Assembly (NCBI GenBank): GCA_942491945.1
Contig: CALODD010000067.1
Location: 10,350-74,349, forward strand
Direction: 5' to 3'
Origin: JAJDYQ01 sp942491945
Lineage (GTDB): Bacteria; Pseudomonadota; Gammaproteobacteria; JAJDYQ01
DNA length: 64,000 bases
Notes under the pieces: generated by a model
Database searches by the model: none
What the model was told of the DNA's origin: nothing
What the model saw: only the letters and a program-made list of their open reading frames with translations
Program-made: the position numbers and the translations under genes
Shown here: piece by piece, positions 45,393 to 55,027 of the stretch
Position numbering within the stretch: position 1 is the stretch's first letter
How the letters are laid out: each line of letters opens with the position of its first letter

Positions 45393-46934
45393 ATGCAACT
45401 CAGCGCAACAGAAATTTCTGATTTAATTCAGAAGAAAATTGAAAATTTCGAAATGCCAACCGAGGCAAAGACCGAAGGTACGGTCGTTAGCTTAACGGAT
45501 GGTATTGCTCGCATTCACGGTCTGTCTGATGTTATGCAGGGCGAGATGATTGATTTTGGCCAGGGCGTCATGGGAATGGCTCTTAACCTTGAGCGTGACT
45601 CTGTTGGTGCGGTTGTTCTCGGTGACTACGAAAAGATATCAGAAGGTGACACGGCCAAATGTACTGGCCGCATCATGGAAGTGCCTGTTGGCGAAGGCCT
45701 GCTCGGTCGTGTTGTTGATGCACTGGGTAATCCTATTGATGGAAAAGGTCCAGTTGAAGCTGAGCGTCATGAGCCAGTTGAAAAAGTTGCACCGGGCGTA
45801 ATTTCTCGTCAATCAGTTGATCAGCCGGTTCAAATTGGATTGAAAGCAATTGATGCGATGGTGCCTGTTGGTCGTGGCCAACGTGAATTGATTATTGGCG
45901 ATCGCCAGACTGGTAAAACAGCGATTGCCATTGACGCGATTATTAATCAGAAAGGCACAGGCGTTAAATGTGTTTATGTGGCTATTGGCCAGAAAGCATC
46001 AGGTGTTGCTGGTGTTGTTCGTAAATTAGAAGAGCATGGCGCAATGGCTCATACGATTGTGGTTGCAGCGACAGCGGCTGAATCGGCGGCATTACAGTTT
46101 GTTGCACCGTATTCTGGTTGTTCTATGGGCGAATACTTCCGTGATAAAGGTGAAGACGCACTGATTATCTATGATGATTTAACCAAGCAGGCCTGGGCAT
46201 ATCGTCAGGTTTCATTGCTACTGCGTCGTCCACCGGGTCGTGAAGCTTATCCTGGTGATGTTTTTTATCTGCATTCACGTCTGCTTGAGCGTGCTGCTCG
46301 AATCAATGCCGACCATGTTGAAAAAATTACTGACGGTAAAGTTAAAGGTAAGACTGGTTCATTAACTGCATTACCGATTATTGAAACACAGGCCGGTGAC
46401 GTATCTGCTTTCGTACCAACTAACGTTATTTCGATTACAGATGGTCAGATCTTCCTGGAATCAGATTTGTTCAACGCAAACGTTCGTCCAGCAATCAACG
46501 CAGGCCTTTCAGTCTCACGTGTTGGTGGTGCCGCCCAGACAAATATCATCAAGAAGTTAGGTGGTGGTACTCGTTTAACGCTTGCTCAGTATCGCGAACT
46601 CGCAGCTTTTGCACAGTTTGCTTCTGACCTTGATGATGCAACACGTAAGCAGCTAGAACGTGGACAACGTGTAACTGAATTAATGAAACAGCCTCAGTAT
46701 GCGCCACTTGGTGTTGCTGATATGGGTGTTTCGCTTTATGCCGCTAACGAAGGCTATCTCGATGATGTCGAACTGGAAAATATTGGCGCGTTCGAAAGCG
46801 CGTTAATCGCCTACATGAATAGCTCACATACCGATCTTATGAACAAGATTAATGAAACAGGCGATTGGAATGATGAAATAGCAGATAAATTTAAGGCTGC
46901 ACTGGACGATTTTGTTGCTAACCAGACTTGGTAA
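45393..46934 (+). CDS. atpA: ATP synthase F1 subunit alpha
   Basis: A 513-residue non-catalytic nucleotide-binding subunit. The start is MQLSATEISDLIQKKIENF. The P-loop is GDRQTGKTAIAIDAI near residue 170. GEYFRDKGEDALIIYDDLTKQAWAYRQ and the PAINAGLSVSRVGGAAQ block are family signatures. The length equals the E. coli subunit. Confidence 0.98.
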   Translation: MQLSATEISDLIQKKIENFEMPTEAKTEGTVVSLTDGIARIHGLSDVMQGEMIDFGQGVMGMALNLERDSVGAVVLGDYEKISEGDTAKCTGRIMEVPVGEGLLGRVVDALGNPIDGKGPVEAERHEPVEKVAPGVISRQSVDQPVQIGLKAIDAMVPVGRGQRELIIGDRQTGKTAIAIDAIINQKGTGVKCVYVAIGQKASGVAGVVRKLEEHGAMAHTIVVAATAAESAALQFVAPYSGCSMGEYFRDKGEDALIIYDDLTKQAWAYRQVSLLLRRPPGREAYPGDVFYLHSRLLERAARINADHVEKITDGKVKGKTGSLTALPIIETQAGDVSAFVPTNVISITDGQIFLESDLFNANVRPAINAGLSVSRVGGAAQTNIIKKLGGGTRLTLAQYRELAAFAQFASDLDDATRKQLERGQRVTELMKQPQYAPLGVADMGVSLYAANEGYLDDVELENIGAFESALIAYMNSSHTDLMNKINETGDWNDEIADKFKAALDDFVANQTW

Positions 46935-46968
46935 TCCAGTTACTGGTTGATAAACGGGAATAACCTGT

Positions 46969-47832
46969 ATGGCAAACGAAAAAGAAATTCGGACGAAAAT
47001 TGGTAGCGTTCAAAATACGCAGAAGATCACTAGCGCCATGGAAATGGTTGCGGCGTCTAAAATGCGTAAGGCACAGGAGCGTATGTTAGCTGCCCGTCCT
47101 TATGCAGATAAAATTCGTAATGTAATTGCACATATGTCCTATGCGCATAGTGAATATAACCATCCGTTTTTGAAAACTCGCGATATTAAACGAGTTGGTT
47201 ATATCGTAATTACTTCAGACCGTGGTTTATGCGGCGGTTTGAATATCAACTTATTTAAGAAAACACTCGTTGAACTGCAAGACTGGGATTCAAAGAATGT
47301 CGAGATCGACATCTGCGCAATCGGTAAAAAAGCTATTGGTTTTTTTACTCGTCTGGGAAGCAATGTCGTCAGTGAGAAATCGGATATTGGTGATAAGCCA
47401 GCTGCACATGAACTAATTGGTTCAGTAAAAGTTATGCTGGATGCCTATAACGAAGGCACCATTGATCGCTTGTATCTGGTATCAAATAATTTTGTTAACT
47501 CAATGACACAAGATCCTGTTATTCAGACTTTGTTGCCATTGAGTGCACCTGAGGCAAATGATGATCTTGATAAACATTGGGACTATATCTATGAGCCTGA
47601 TGCAGCTACTGTACTTGACCAAGTTTTCATGCGTTATATTGAGTCATTGGTTTATCAGGGCGTCACAGAAAATATAGCCTGCGAGATGTCAGCTCGTATG
47701 GTTGCAATGAAGTCGGCAACCGATAATGCAGGTGATCTAATTAACGAGTTACAACTGGTTTATAACAAAGCCCGTCAGGCTTCGATTACTCAGGAAATTT
47801 CTGAAATCGTTAGTGGCGCAGCTGCTGTATAG
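46969..47832 (+). CDS. atpG: ATP synthase F1 subunit gamma
   Basis: A 287-residue central shaft. The N-terminal helix EIRTKIGSVQNTQKITSAMEMVAASKMRKAQ and the C-terminal helix MVAMKSATDNAGDLINELQLVYNKARQASITQEISEIVSGAAAV form the rotating coiled coil. ITSDRGLCGGLN marks the globular domain. Confidence 0.97.
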   Translation: MANEKEIRTKIGSVQNTQKITSAMEMVAASKMRKAQERMLAARPYADKIRNVIAHMSYAHSEYNHPFLKTRDIKRVGYIVITSDRGLCGGLNINLFKKTLVELQDWDSKNVEIDICAIGKKAIGFFTRLGSNVVSEKSDIGDKPAAHELIGSVKVMLDAYNEGTIDRLYLVSNNFVNSMTQDPVIQTLLPLSAPEANDDLDKHWDYIYEPDAATVLDQVFMRYIESLVYQGVTENIACEMSARMVAMKSATDNAGDLINELQLVYNKARQASITQEISEIVSGAAAV

Positions 47833-47882
47833 ATCGTTTACCTTTTTTATAGAATTTAAGTATTAAACAGAGGACCTGAACA

Positions 47883-49001
47883 ATGAGTTCTGGAAAAATT
47901 GTTGAAGTAATTGGCGCAGTAGTTGACGTGGAATTCCCACGCGATGCGATCCCTGGTATTTATGATGCTCTGAAAGTTGAAGGTGGCGTTCTGACACTGG
48001 AAGTTCAGCAGCAGTTAGGTGATGGTGTAGTTCGAACAATTGCACTGGGTTCAACTGACGGTTTGCGTCGCGGACTTACCGCTGAAAATACTGGTGAACC
48101 AATTATGGTTCCAGTTGGTCAGGGCACACTTGGTCGTATCATGAATGTTCTAGGTGAGCCTATTGATGAGGCCGGTGAAGTACAGGCTGATAAATTATCA
48201 CCGATTCACCGTAAGCCGCCTTCGTACGCGGACCAGGCATCAGCAGTAGAAATGCTCGAGACTGGCATTAAGGTTATCGATTTGATTATGCCTATCGCCA
48301 AGGGTGGTAAGGTTGGTCTGTTCGGTGGTGCGGGTGTAGGTAAGACCGTAACACTGATGGAGCTGATTCGTAACATCGCGGTTGAGCACTCTGGTTTCTC
48401 TGTGTTTGCCGGTGTTGGTGAGCGTACTCGTGAGGGTAATGACTTCTACCATGAAATGAAGGAAGGTAACGTACTCGATAAAGTGGCGCTGGTTTATGGT
48501 CAGATGAATGAGCCTCCCGGAAACAGGCTGCGTGTTGCACTGACTGGCCTGACGATTGCGGAAAACTTCCGTGACGAAGGTCGTGACGTACTGTTGTTCG
48601 TTGATAACATCTATCGTTACACACTGGCAGGTACTGAAGTATCAGCACTTCTGGGTCGTATGCCATCGGCGGTAGGTTACCAGCCGACACTGGCTGAAGA
48701 GATGGGTGTTCTGCAGGAGCGTATTACCTCCACCAAGGTTGGTTCTATTACGTCTATCCAGGCGGTATACGTACCGGCGGATGACTTGACTGACCCATCA
48801 CCAGCTACAACCTTTGCTCACCTTGAAGCGATGTTAGTACTGTCTCGCCAGGTTGCTGAACTGGGTATTTATCCAGCGGTAGATCCGCTTGATTCAACTT
48901 CTCGTCAGCTGGACCCGTTAGTTGTTGGTACTGAGCACTATGAAGTAGCCCGTTCTGTACAGGGTACGCTGACGAAGTTGAATCAAGCGGATCTACCATA
49001 G
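47883..49001 (+). CDS. atpD: ATP synthase F1 subunit beta, C-terminus lost at a join
   Basis: The catalytic subunit, intact through about residue 361. The P-loop is GGAGVGKTV, with GERTREGNDFYHEM, VALVYGQMNEPPGNR and LLFVDNIYRYTLAGTEVSALLGRMPSAVGYQPTL following. The family length is about 458 residues. Here the sequence leaves the family after EHYEVARSVQGTL and ends with 10 foreign residues, KLNQADLP preceding the stop. The ~90-residue C-terminal domain is missing, as are atpC and the glmU/glmS genes that often follow. The cell could not live with this allele alone, so the loss is most likely an artefact of the join. Confidence 0.95.
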   Translation: MSSGKIVEVIGAVVDVEFPRDAIPGIYDALKVEGGVLTLEVQQQLGDGVVRTIALGSTDGLRRGLTAENTGEPIMVPVGQGTLGRIMNVLGEPIDEAGEVQADKLSPIHRKPPSYADQASAVEMLETGIKVIDLIMPIAKGGKVGLFGGAGVGKTVTLMELIRNIAVEHSGFSVFAGVGERTREGNDFYHEMKEGNVLDKVALVYGQMNEPPGNRLRVALTGLTIAENFRDEGRDVLLFVDNIYRYTLAGTEVSALLGRMPSAVGYQPTLAEEMGVLQERITSTKVGSITSIQAVYVPADDLTDPSPATTFAHLEAMLVLSRQVAELGIYPAVDPLDSTSRQLDPLVVGTEHYEVARSVQGTLTKLNQADLP

Positions 49002-49090
49002 TTGATTCAGCAACCTGGCAGGCATCGCTTCAGGATAACGTGGGTCGGTAAGTCATCCGCCGGCAGCCTGGAGCAATTGAACCGATTAAC
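48966..49090. repeat. Degraded fold-back copy of atpD at a sequence join
   Basis: From 48,966 the sequence is an inverted copy of atpD bases ~48,738-48,912 with blocks deleted. The clearest pairings are AAGTTGAATCAAGCGG (48,974 on) with the reverse of 48,884-48,899, TTCAGCAACCTGGC (49,006-49,019) with the reverse of 48,847-48,860, CATCGCTTCA (49,023 on), and AAGTCATCCGCCGG (49,050-49,063) with the reverse of 48,776-48,789. The matching blocks are collinear in reverse order. After ~49,090 the DNA is unrelated. Such palindromic ends are typical of amplification or assembly chimeras. Confidence 0.85.
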
Positions 49091-50613
49091 GGAAATCCCG
49101 TCATGGTCGGAATCTTGTTGCGCAGGAATAGAATGGTATACTTTGATATCATCGACCCTGCCGCTTCCACGAATGAGAAAGGCATCAATGGAGAGAAGTG
49201 AATTATCTGGTTGCGCCTCTTTCAGGTCATATTCCAGATCACGGATAACGGTCTGCCACGAACCATCTTTGAGAGAGGCGCCAAGACCATGATGGATATA
49301 TGTGCCATCTCCAAGTTTGTCGTAATCTGCAGTAGTGTAGTAGAGGTAGCGAAAGCCATCGGCGGTTTGTGCTGCAATGTAGACAATACAGTTTTCCTGG
49401 TATTGCATATTCCACTCAAGCACCTTGAAGTGTGTAATATTCCAGTTGCTACCGTCTTGATTTCTCAGCCGGTAGCCATTTTTGGTTTGGCTGCCGATAA
49501 ATTCTATGACACGGCCTGCTTTTTGTTCATCAAATACATTGGTGATGACAGCACCTTCAGGATCGTTATCATAAATTTGCCAACCCAGGGTATCGCTGTC
49601 TTCTCCATCTTCAAGCATGATAGACTGGGAATTGATTCCCCGTCAGCCGGGTCAGTTGCAGCCAGCACTTCAAAACCATCTCGGACACCATCATTATCAG
49701 CATCAGCATCGAGAATATTGATGAGGGAGTCACCATCCGGATCGCTGTTCCAATCGGTGCCCCAGTAGGTGAGCTCTTCAAAGTCTGTCAGGCCGTCATT
49801 ATCTGAGTCTTCGTGGTAGGGATGAGTAGCGTAGACGTTGATTTCTTCCTGGTCTGAGATACCATCCAGGTCAGAGTCGTGGGATTCAGGAATAGCATCG
49901 TGGGCCCTGATATCATCGATTCGTCCGCTACCACGGATAAGAAAAGCATCAACGGAAAGCAGGGTATTATCTGGTTGGGCTTCTTGCAGGTCATACTCCA
50001 GGTCACGGATAACCAGGTGCCAGTTGCCGTCTTTTAAGGATTGACCAAGCCCATGATGGATATAGGTGTTATCTCCAAGTTTGTCCTCATTTGCAGGGGT
50101 GTAGTAAAGATAACGAAAGCCTTTGGTAGTCTGTACTGCAACGTATACAATGAAATTTTCAGAATATCGTGTGCTCCACTCAAGCACCTTAAAGTCTAGA
50201 TTATTCCAGGTGGTACCATCTGCATTTTTCAGCCTATAGCCATTTTTGGTGGTAGTGCCGATAAACTCGATTGCTCTGTCGTCTCGCTGCTCATCAAATA
50301 CATTGGTTATGGTAGCACCGGCAGGATCGTTGTCATAAATTTCCCAACCTGCGGTGGTCATATCCTCGCCATCTTCATAGGTCATCTGAACAGCACCACT
50401 GGTGATCATTTGTACACGGTTGCCATTCGGATCATACGCATAATTGATGGTCGCACCATCCGCATAGATAACGCGGATTAACTGATGTTGAGCATCGTAC
50501 TCATATTGCACTGTTGCTGCGTGTCCGGGGAGAGTGTTTAGGCCCAGTGCGAAAGCGACAAGGAAGGGCAATTGATAAAGTGTGGTAATGGAACAGGTGA
50601 CGAGTGTTTTCAT
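49091..50613 (-). pseudogene. Secreted YD-repeat and calcium-repeat protein, frameshifted and truncated
   Basis: ATG 50,613 with AAGGGG eight bases upstream starts a signal peptide (LPFLVAFALGLNTLPGHAA). A short YD/RHS-like piece follows (YEYDAQHQLIRVIYADG, NYAYDPNGNRVQ). A ~150-residue unit begins YEDGEDMTTAGWEIYDND and ends DAFLIRGSGRIDDI. Acidic thrombospondin-type-3-like calcium repeats come next (DSDLDGISDQEE, DSDNDGLTDFEE, DADADNDGVRDGFE). The unit then repeats (LEDGEDSDTLGWQIYDND to RGSGRVDDI), but one base is missing near 49,620, so the second copy is in another frame. It is cut at DSDHDGIS by the join at ~49,090. Extracellular, function unknown. Confidence 0.75.
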
Positions 50614-51432
50614 GCAGTGAATCCCCTTGTGCTGGATGCAAATTGTGCAAACGGCACTTTCACGAATGGATGTAAATGGCAGGTTCAGCATTTTCTTTCG
50701 TTTTAAAAACCGTTTGCAATGGTGCCTGATCAATCGAGCTTGCTGTAAGTTATAGTTTTTTATGGTTGTTTTATGTTGTTTATAGGTTGATTAATTTTTC
50801 TGTTGTCCTGTTATTCAATTACAACATTGAAACTCGCATAATCAAGGTCTTTTTTTCAACTCGCTGAAAGCCGTTGTGCCCCAATAATTAAAAATTTTCA
50901 TCGGAGTTGCTTTTGGCTTGGATGCTCAAGAATTTGATGCAACCATTCCCATCAAGAGCAGCATGTGAATCCTTTTGCAGGAGGGGCCGACCCTAACCAA
51001 AGCCTGACTGGAATTTTTTTATATGAAAATAGTGGGTGTGTACGGTGACAAAACTCAGGACGCTGAATGCTTATGCGGCAAAACATTGGGGGTGGAAATC
51101 TTGTGATCAGGGTGAGGCGCTTGATTGAAAATCTCTTTTTCCTGCAAAACTTTGTGATAAGATGAACAGTGACTAATCAGCAGCACCAACTCTTGACGAT
51201 CTGCCCGTCCAGCATACCGGTGTATCGAAGTCGGGGCTTGTCCGCTAAGTCGTTCAGTTGGTGAACATTTAAAGCACTGCTGAACAGTTACAGTTCGAGG
51301 GAGATTGACAGTTTTTAGATCTTTGCTGAATTATGACGATAAACTTGAAGATTTTGAATACTGATAGAAATCGGATACCATGAAGAAAAATAGGGTTTTT
51401 AGATAAATCAAAATTATTGAGTAGGAAATTTT
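50614..51432. other. Intergenic region, no gene recognised
   Basis: About 820 bases of AT-rich DNA without a supported gene. Near its right end TTGACA (51,305-51,310) could be the -35 box of a promoter for the nucleosidase gene; the matching -10 (AATTAT, 18 bases on) is poor. An AGGAGGGGCC stretch at ~50,979 is not followed by a usable start codon. Confidence 0.4.
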
Positions 51433-52803
51433 ATGAGTCAGTCTGTATTGGACGCCTGTATTTCCCCAAACGGGCATCTGGATGTATTATCTCGGTTGGA
51501 AATCAGCAAACTGCTGGATACCAGTAGGGGAGATCTGTACCCTCTTTTTCGCAGTTGTTCTCTTGCTGTTTTGAATTACGGTGAATACCTGGATGATGGG
51601 AAAGAGTTGCTTGAGCGATTCAGTAGTTTTGACATCAGTGTTATCCAGGAGGAGCGGGGTATAAAGCTCGATCTGATAAACGCACCGGAAAATGCTTTTG
51701 TGGATGGCGAGATGATCAGAGGCATACGGGAACATCTGTTTGCTGTGCTTCGTGACATCATCTATGTCGATGATGAGATCAACACCAATCCCAAATTTGA
51801 TCTCAACAACTCAGGTGATATAACCAATGCCGTTTTTCATATATTGAGAAACGCCAACATTATGCGGCCGCGCACCAATCCCCGTCTTGTTGTCTGCTGG
51901 GGTGGGCACTCCATCCCGGAACATGAATATGATTATACCAAGGAAGTAGGGTATCAACTCGGCCTCCGTGGTATGGATATTTGTACGGGATGTGGCCCAG
52001 GAGCAATGAAAGGGCCTATGAAGGGTGCGGCAGTCGGCCATGCAAAGCAACGTAATTATAGTGGCCAGTATCTTGGCATCAGCGAACCAGGAATTATTGC
52101 TGCGGAATCACCCAACCCCATTGTGAATGCATTGGTGATTATGCCGGATATCGAAAAACGGTTGGAGGCATTCGTCCGCACCGGGCATGCGGTTGTTGTT
52201 TTTCCCGGAGGCGTCGGTACTGCAGAAGAGATTTTGTACCTCCTCGGAATTTTGATGGCGCCGCAGAATATGCACATGCCTTTTCCGGTTGTTTTTTCGG
52301 GACCGAAAAGTGCGGCTTCTTATTTTGAACAGATTGATGCGTTTATCGGTGCTACTCTGGGCCCGGAAGCCCAGCAAAGGTATACAATTATCATTGATGA
52401 GCCGGAAAAGGTTGCCCTCACTGTTAAGGAAGGGATTGAGCGGGTGCGTCAATTTCGCAAACTCAATGATGATGCCTACTATTACAACTGGTTACTGCAT
52501 ATTGATCACAATTTCCAGCATCCGTTTGTACCAACCCATGAGAGCATGAGCCAGCTGAATCTTTCCATGGATCAGGAGAAATATCAGTTGGCCGTTAATT
52601 TAAGACGCGCCTTTTCCGGGATTGTGGCAGGCAATGTGAAAGATGCAGGAATACGAGCAATAGAGGAAAAAGGATTGTTTGAGTTGCGAGGGGATTGCGA
52701 GATTATGGATCCACTGGATCAATTGCTTGCAGGTTTTATTGATGCCGGAAGGATGAAGTTAGCCACAACCTCTTATTCTCCCTGCTATCGATTACAGTCC
52801 TGA
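51433..52803 (+). CDS. ppnN: PpnN-like nucleotide 5'-monophosphate nucleosidase
   Basis: A 456-residue three-part protein like E. coli PpnN (YgdH): an N-terminal DUF4478-like domain (about 1-140), a LOG/lysine-decarboxylase-like Rossmann core and a C-terminal DUF3412-like region. The catalytic PGGVGTAEE motif is at about residue 258, and CTGCGPGAMKGPMKGA precedes it. The E. coli enzyme splits purine monophosphates to base and ribose 5-phosphate and is stimulated by (p)ppGpp. An AGGAAA stretch lies before the ATG. Confidence 0.88.
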   Translation: MSQSVLDACISPNGHLDVLSRLEISKLLDTSRGDLYPLFRSCSLAVLNYGEYLDDGKELLERFSSFDISVIQEERGIKLDLINAPENAFVDGEMIRGIREHLFAVLRDIIYVDDEINTNPKFDLNNSGDITNAVFHILRNANIMRPRTNPRLVVCWGGHSIPEHEYDYTKEVGYQLGLRGMDICTGCGPGAMKGPMKGAAVGHAKQRNYSGQYLGISEPGIIAAESPNPIVNALVIMPDIEKRLEAFVRTGHAVVVFPGGVGTAEEILYLLGILMAPQNMHMPFPVVFSGPKSAASYFEQIDAFIGATLGPEAQQRYTIIIDEPEKVALTVKEGIERVRQFRKLNDDAYYYNWLLHIDHNFQHPFVPTHESMSQLNLSMDQEKYQLAVNLRRAFSGIVAGNVKDAGIRAIEEKGLFELRGDCEIMDPLDQLLAGFIDAGRMKLATTSYSPCYRLQS

Positions 52804-53117
52804 ACAGCTGTCTTGCATCAATTTTTTTTGTCGGTATATTTAGGGGATATGTCGATAACCTGATGTGGAGTATGTCTTTTCTCGACCAGCCAAAAATAAC
52901 GGAAAAAAACGCGGCATGAAAAGGCTTTCACGTTGGCCTGTAAATGTTTTCACAAGGTTATAAAGTTACAAAAGAAGAGTTCTTTATTCTGAGAAGTTAT
53001 GGAGGTCTCGAGAAAAACTATTGTTCAGAAGGTATCGTTTAAAAAGGAATAGAAATTACATATTATCGGATATAACATCAACATTTCTAAAAACTATTTA
53101 ACGCTAAAGGGAGTACC
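52804..53117. other. Intergenic region, no gene recognised
   Basis: About 310 AT-rich bases between the nucleosidase and a small unknown gene. A T8 run at ~52,823 follows the nucleosidase stop but lacks a clear GC stem. GGGAG just before 53,118 is the ribosome site of the next gene. Confidence 0.4.
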
Positions 53118-53363
53118 ATGTATTCCGGTAAATTTATAGATAAAACCCAAGAAGAGCAGCAGGCACATGTCCGGCAGAACTTTGCGTATACAGACAATCA
53201 AGGCTGGTTTTCCCTGGACGGCGAATTTGCAGGGGCTACCCTTGAAGATGTCATAAAAGCGTTGATAGATCTGGAAGACGCTGAGATCAATTCCATTGGT
53301 GACTGCATGAGTGGCTTTTGTGTTACCCCTCCCAAATTATCTGACTTTGTACGTAAACCCTGA
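53118..53363 (+). CDS. Small hypothetical protein, 81 residues
   Basis: Not recognised. It is a soluble acidic protein (for example DLEDAEINSIGD) with two cysteines close together (GDCMSGFCVTPP) near the C-terminus. A good GGGAG ribosome site 5-6 bases before the ATG supports translation. It converges on the next gene with only a few bases between stops. Confidence 0.55.
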   Translation: MYSGKFIDKTQEEQQAHVRQNFAYTDNQGWFSLDGEFAGATLEDVIKALIDLEDAEINSIGDCMSGFCVTPPKLSDFVRKP

Positions 53364-53369
53364 TAAAAA

Positions 53370-53864
53370 TTAGGCCGAAGGAGCTTGTTTCAGCTCATGG
53401 TGCTCTGCAGCATCTTGGATGATTGTTATCAACTTTGAATCAGGAGAGTAAGCTTTCTGCTTGAATTTTTCCTGAAAGCCGGGCAACTGGTCAAGCAGCA
53501 GCGTGTAAAATTGATCATTATCAGTCTCTGATAAATGTTGATCCCCGATTGAGATGATACTTAAGGGGGCGGCTTCTACCTGTCCATCCAGAAGGCGTAG
53601 AGCTGTCAATACGACACAATACTTATCCTTGTCTTTTTGCTGCTGATACTCTTCCCACCTTCTCACCACCTCATGAATGACTGAGGTTAGCACTTCTTGA
53701 GGGCCAGGAAAAAATTCACCTTTACCAAAGACATTACCAATCACCAGTAAAAGCTCCTCTGTATTTATCTCACCCATATTGGTACTGGTAAATTCCATCA
53801 CTTCTGGATTTTCAGGAATAATGGCAGATTGCTCTTCACCGATGACATAGATATAATTTTGCAT
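53370..53864 (-). CDS. Hypothetical protein, 164 residues
   Basis: Not recognised. It is soluble and acidic, without signal peptide or membrane helix; a central helix has VRRWEEYQQQKDKDKY. A GGGAG ribosome site lies 5 bases before the ATG. Its neighbours give no functional clue. Confidence 0.55.
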   Translation of the reverse strand: MQNYIYVIGEEQSAIIPENPEVMEFTSTNMGEINTEELLLVIGNVFGKGEFFPGPQEVLTSVIHEVVRRWEEYQQQKDKDKYCVVLTALRLLDGQVEAAPLSIISIGDQHLSETDNDQFYTLLLDQLPGFQEKFKQKAYSPDSKLITIIQDAAEHHELKQAPSA

Positions 53865-54043
53865 GGATGCTCCCGTGGTGTTCTGCTTTTATATTTGTAT
53901 GGAGGGTGTGACTGCTGTCTGAGAAGGCCAGAAGCTATGCTCCATTTAAGACGGTGAGTAGGTAGTAACTACCAGGTCAAGCTCATAGCAAAATTTGTCG
54001 TTTCCTACAACCATTTGGCGTAAAAAGGTGTTGCTTGCCTCGG

Positions 54044-54838
54044 TTACGTGTCGTTGAGCTGCCAATCGTACTCAAGGTAGCGTATGTCAATTGCTCCATT
54101 TTTCATTCGTGAAAGTTGATCTGCGGGTATCTGCAAGGAATCGTGATACAAGGCCAAAAATTGATGCAGTGTCTCCGCCCCTCGCCAGCCTTGCGCGAAA
54201 TCTTTTTTGTACCACTTGAAAAGAGACGAAATGTGTAACGTATCATTTTCATAACGATTGCGCTGATGGTCCTGGAGAAAGGTTGTGGCTGCTTCTTCCA
54301 GTTGCTCTTCAAGTTTGTCTGCTCTATATGCTTCAGCTCTCAATGCCGGACAACCAATGCTGGCGCAATTAACAGCAAAGTGAATCCGCGGTTCATTGTA
54401 TCGTCCAGACCCTCTGATAAGGTTATGCTCAATATCATCCAGGCTACGTTCTTTTCCCAGCAGCGGAATAAACCTTTTTTTCCATGGGGTTTGAAAAAAT
54501 GAGCCAAGATCCTTGATTGACGACAAATCTGGATATTTGGTTAGAATCAAGGCAACTGTCCACGCATTGTAGCTGTTAATGAGAAAGGCGAGTTGTTCGT
54601 TTTTTGACCAGCTATCAAATTCTTTCACCGTGATCAATGACATGTGTTGCAGGTATTGCTGGAGTGTATCATTTTCCTTGGCAATACCTGCATAGTCGAC
54701 CTGGGTACTGTTGCCGTTGTTTATTGCGCGAACATGTTTTTTGAGAAGTCCGTCCCAGAGATGATGGTCAACTGCTTGTGCTTTTGGTGACCAGCAACCG
54801 ACAAGTGATATGATACAGAACAAAATCGCTACTTTCAT
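54044..54838 (-). CDS. DUF547 family exported protein
   Basis: A 264-residue protein with a signal peptide whose VGC could be a lipobox (ISLVGCWSPKAQA). DUF547 is recognised by NEQLAFLINSYNAWTVALIL, the DDIEHNLIRG helix and the cysteine-containing IHFAVNCASIGCPALRAEAY. The family resembles papain-like or transglutaminase folds; its enzymatic role is not settled. It is probably periplasmic or membrane-attached. Confidence 0.85.
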   Translation of the reverse strand: MKVAILFCIISLVGCWSPKAQAVDHHLWDGLLKKHVRAINNGNSTQVDYAGIAKENDTLQQYLQHMSLITVKEFDSWSKNEQLAFLINSYNAWTVALILTKYPDLSSIKDLGSFFQTPWKKRFIPLLGKERSLDDIEHNLIRGSGRYNEPRIHFAVNCASIGCPALRAEAYRADKLEEQLEEAATTFLQDHQRNRYENDTLHISSLFKWYKKDFAQGWRGAETLHQFLALYHDSLQIPADQLSRMKNGAIDIRYLEYDWQLNDT

Positions 54839-55027
54839 GATGAGTCCGCTGTGTAGTAATTACCTATTATCTCCATTTAGGGGGATCCTTTACGTACAGA
54901 ATATAAACAGCTTTGCAAAGATTGTGTTTTTTGAGAAGAATTTTTATAAAAAGGTACGGAAAGTAAGGTATAAGGAAAGAATACAACAGCCTTTACCTGT
55001 ATAACCCGTGACAAAGGGATATGAGTC

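Noticed and set aside
49211..49768. 185-residue open frame on the plus strand
   Set aside because: It is antisense to the repeat-unit protein; the minus-strand reading shows a clear duplicated domain.
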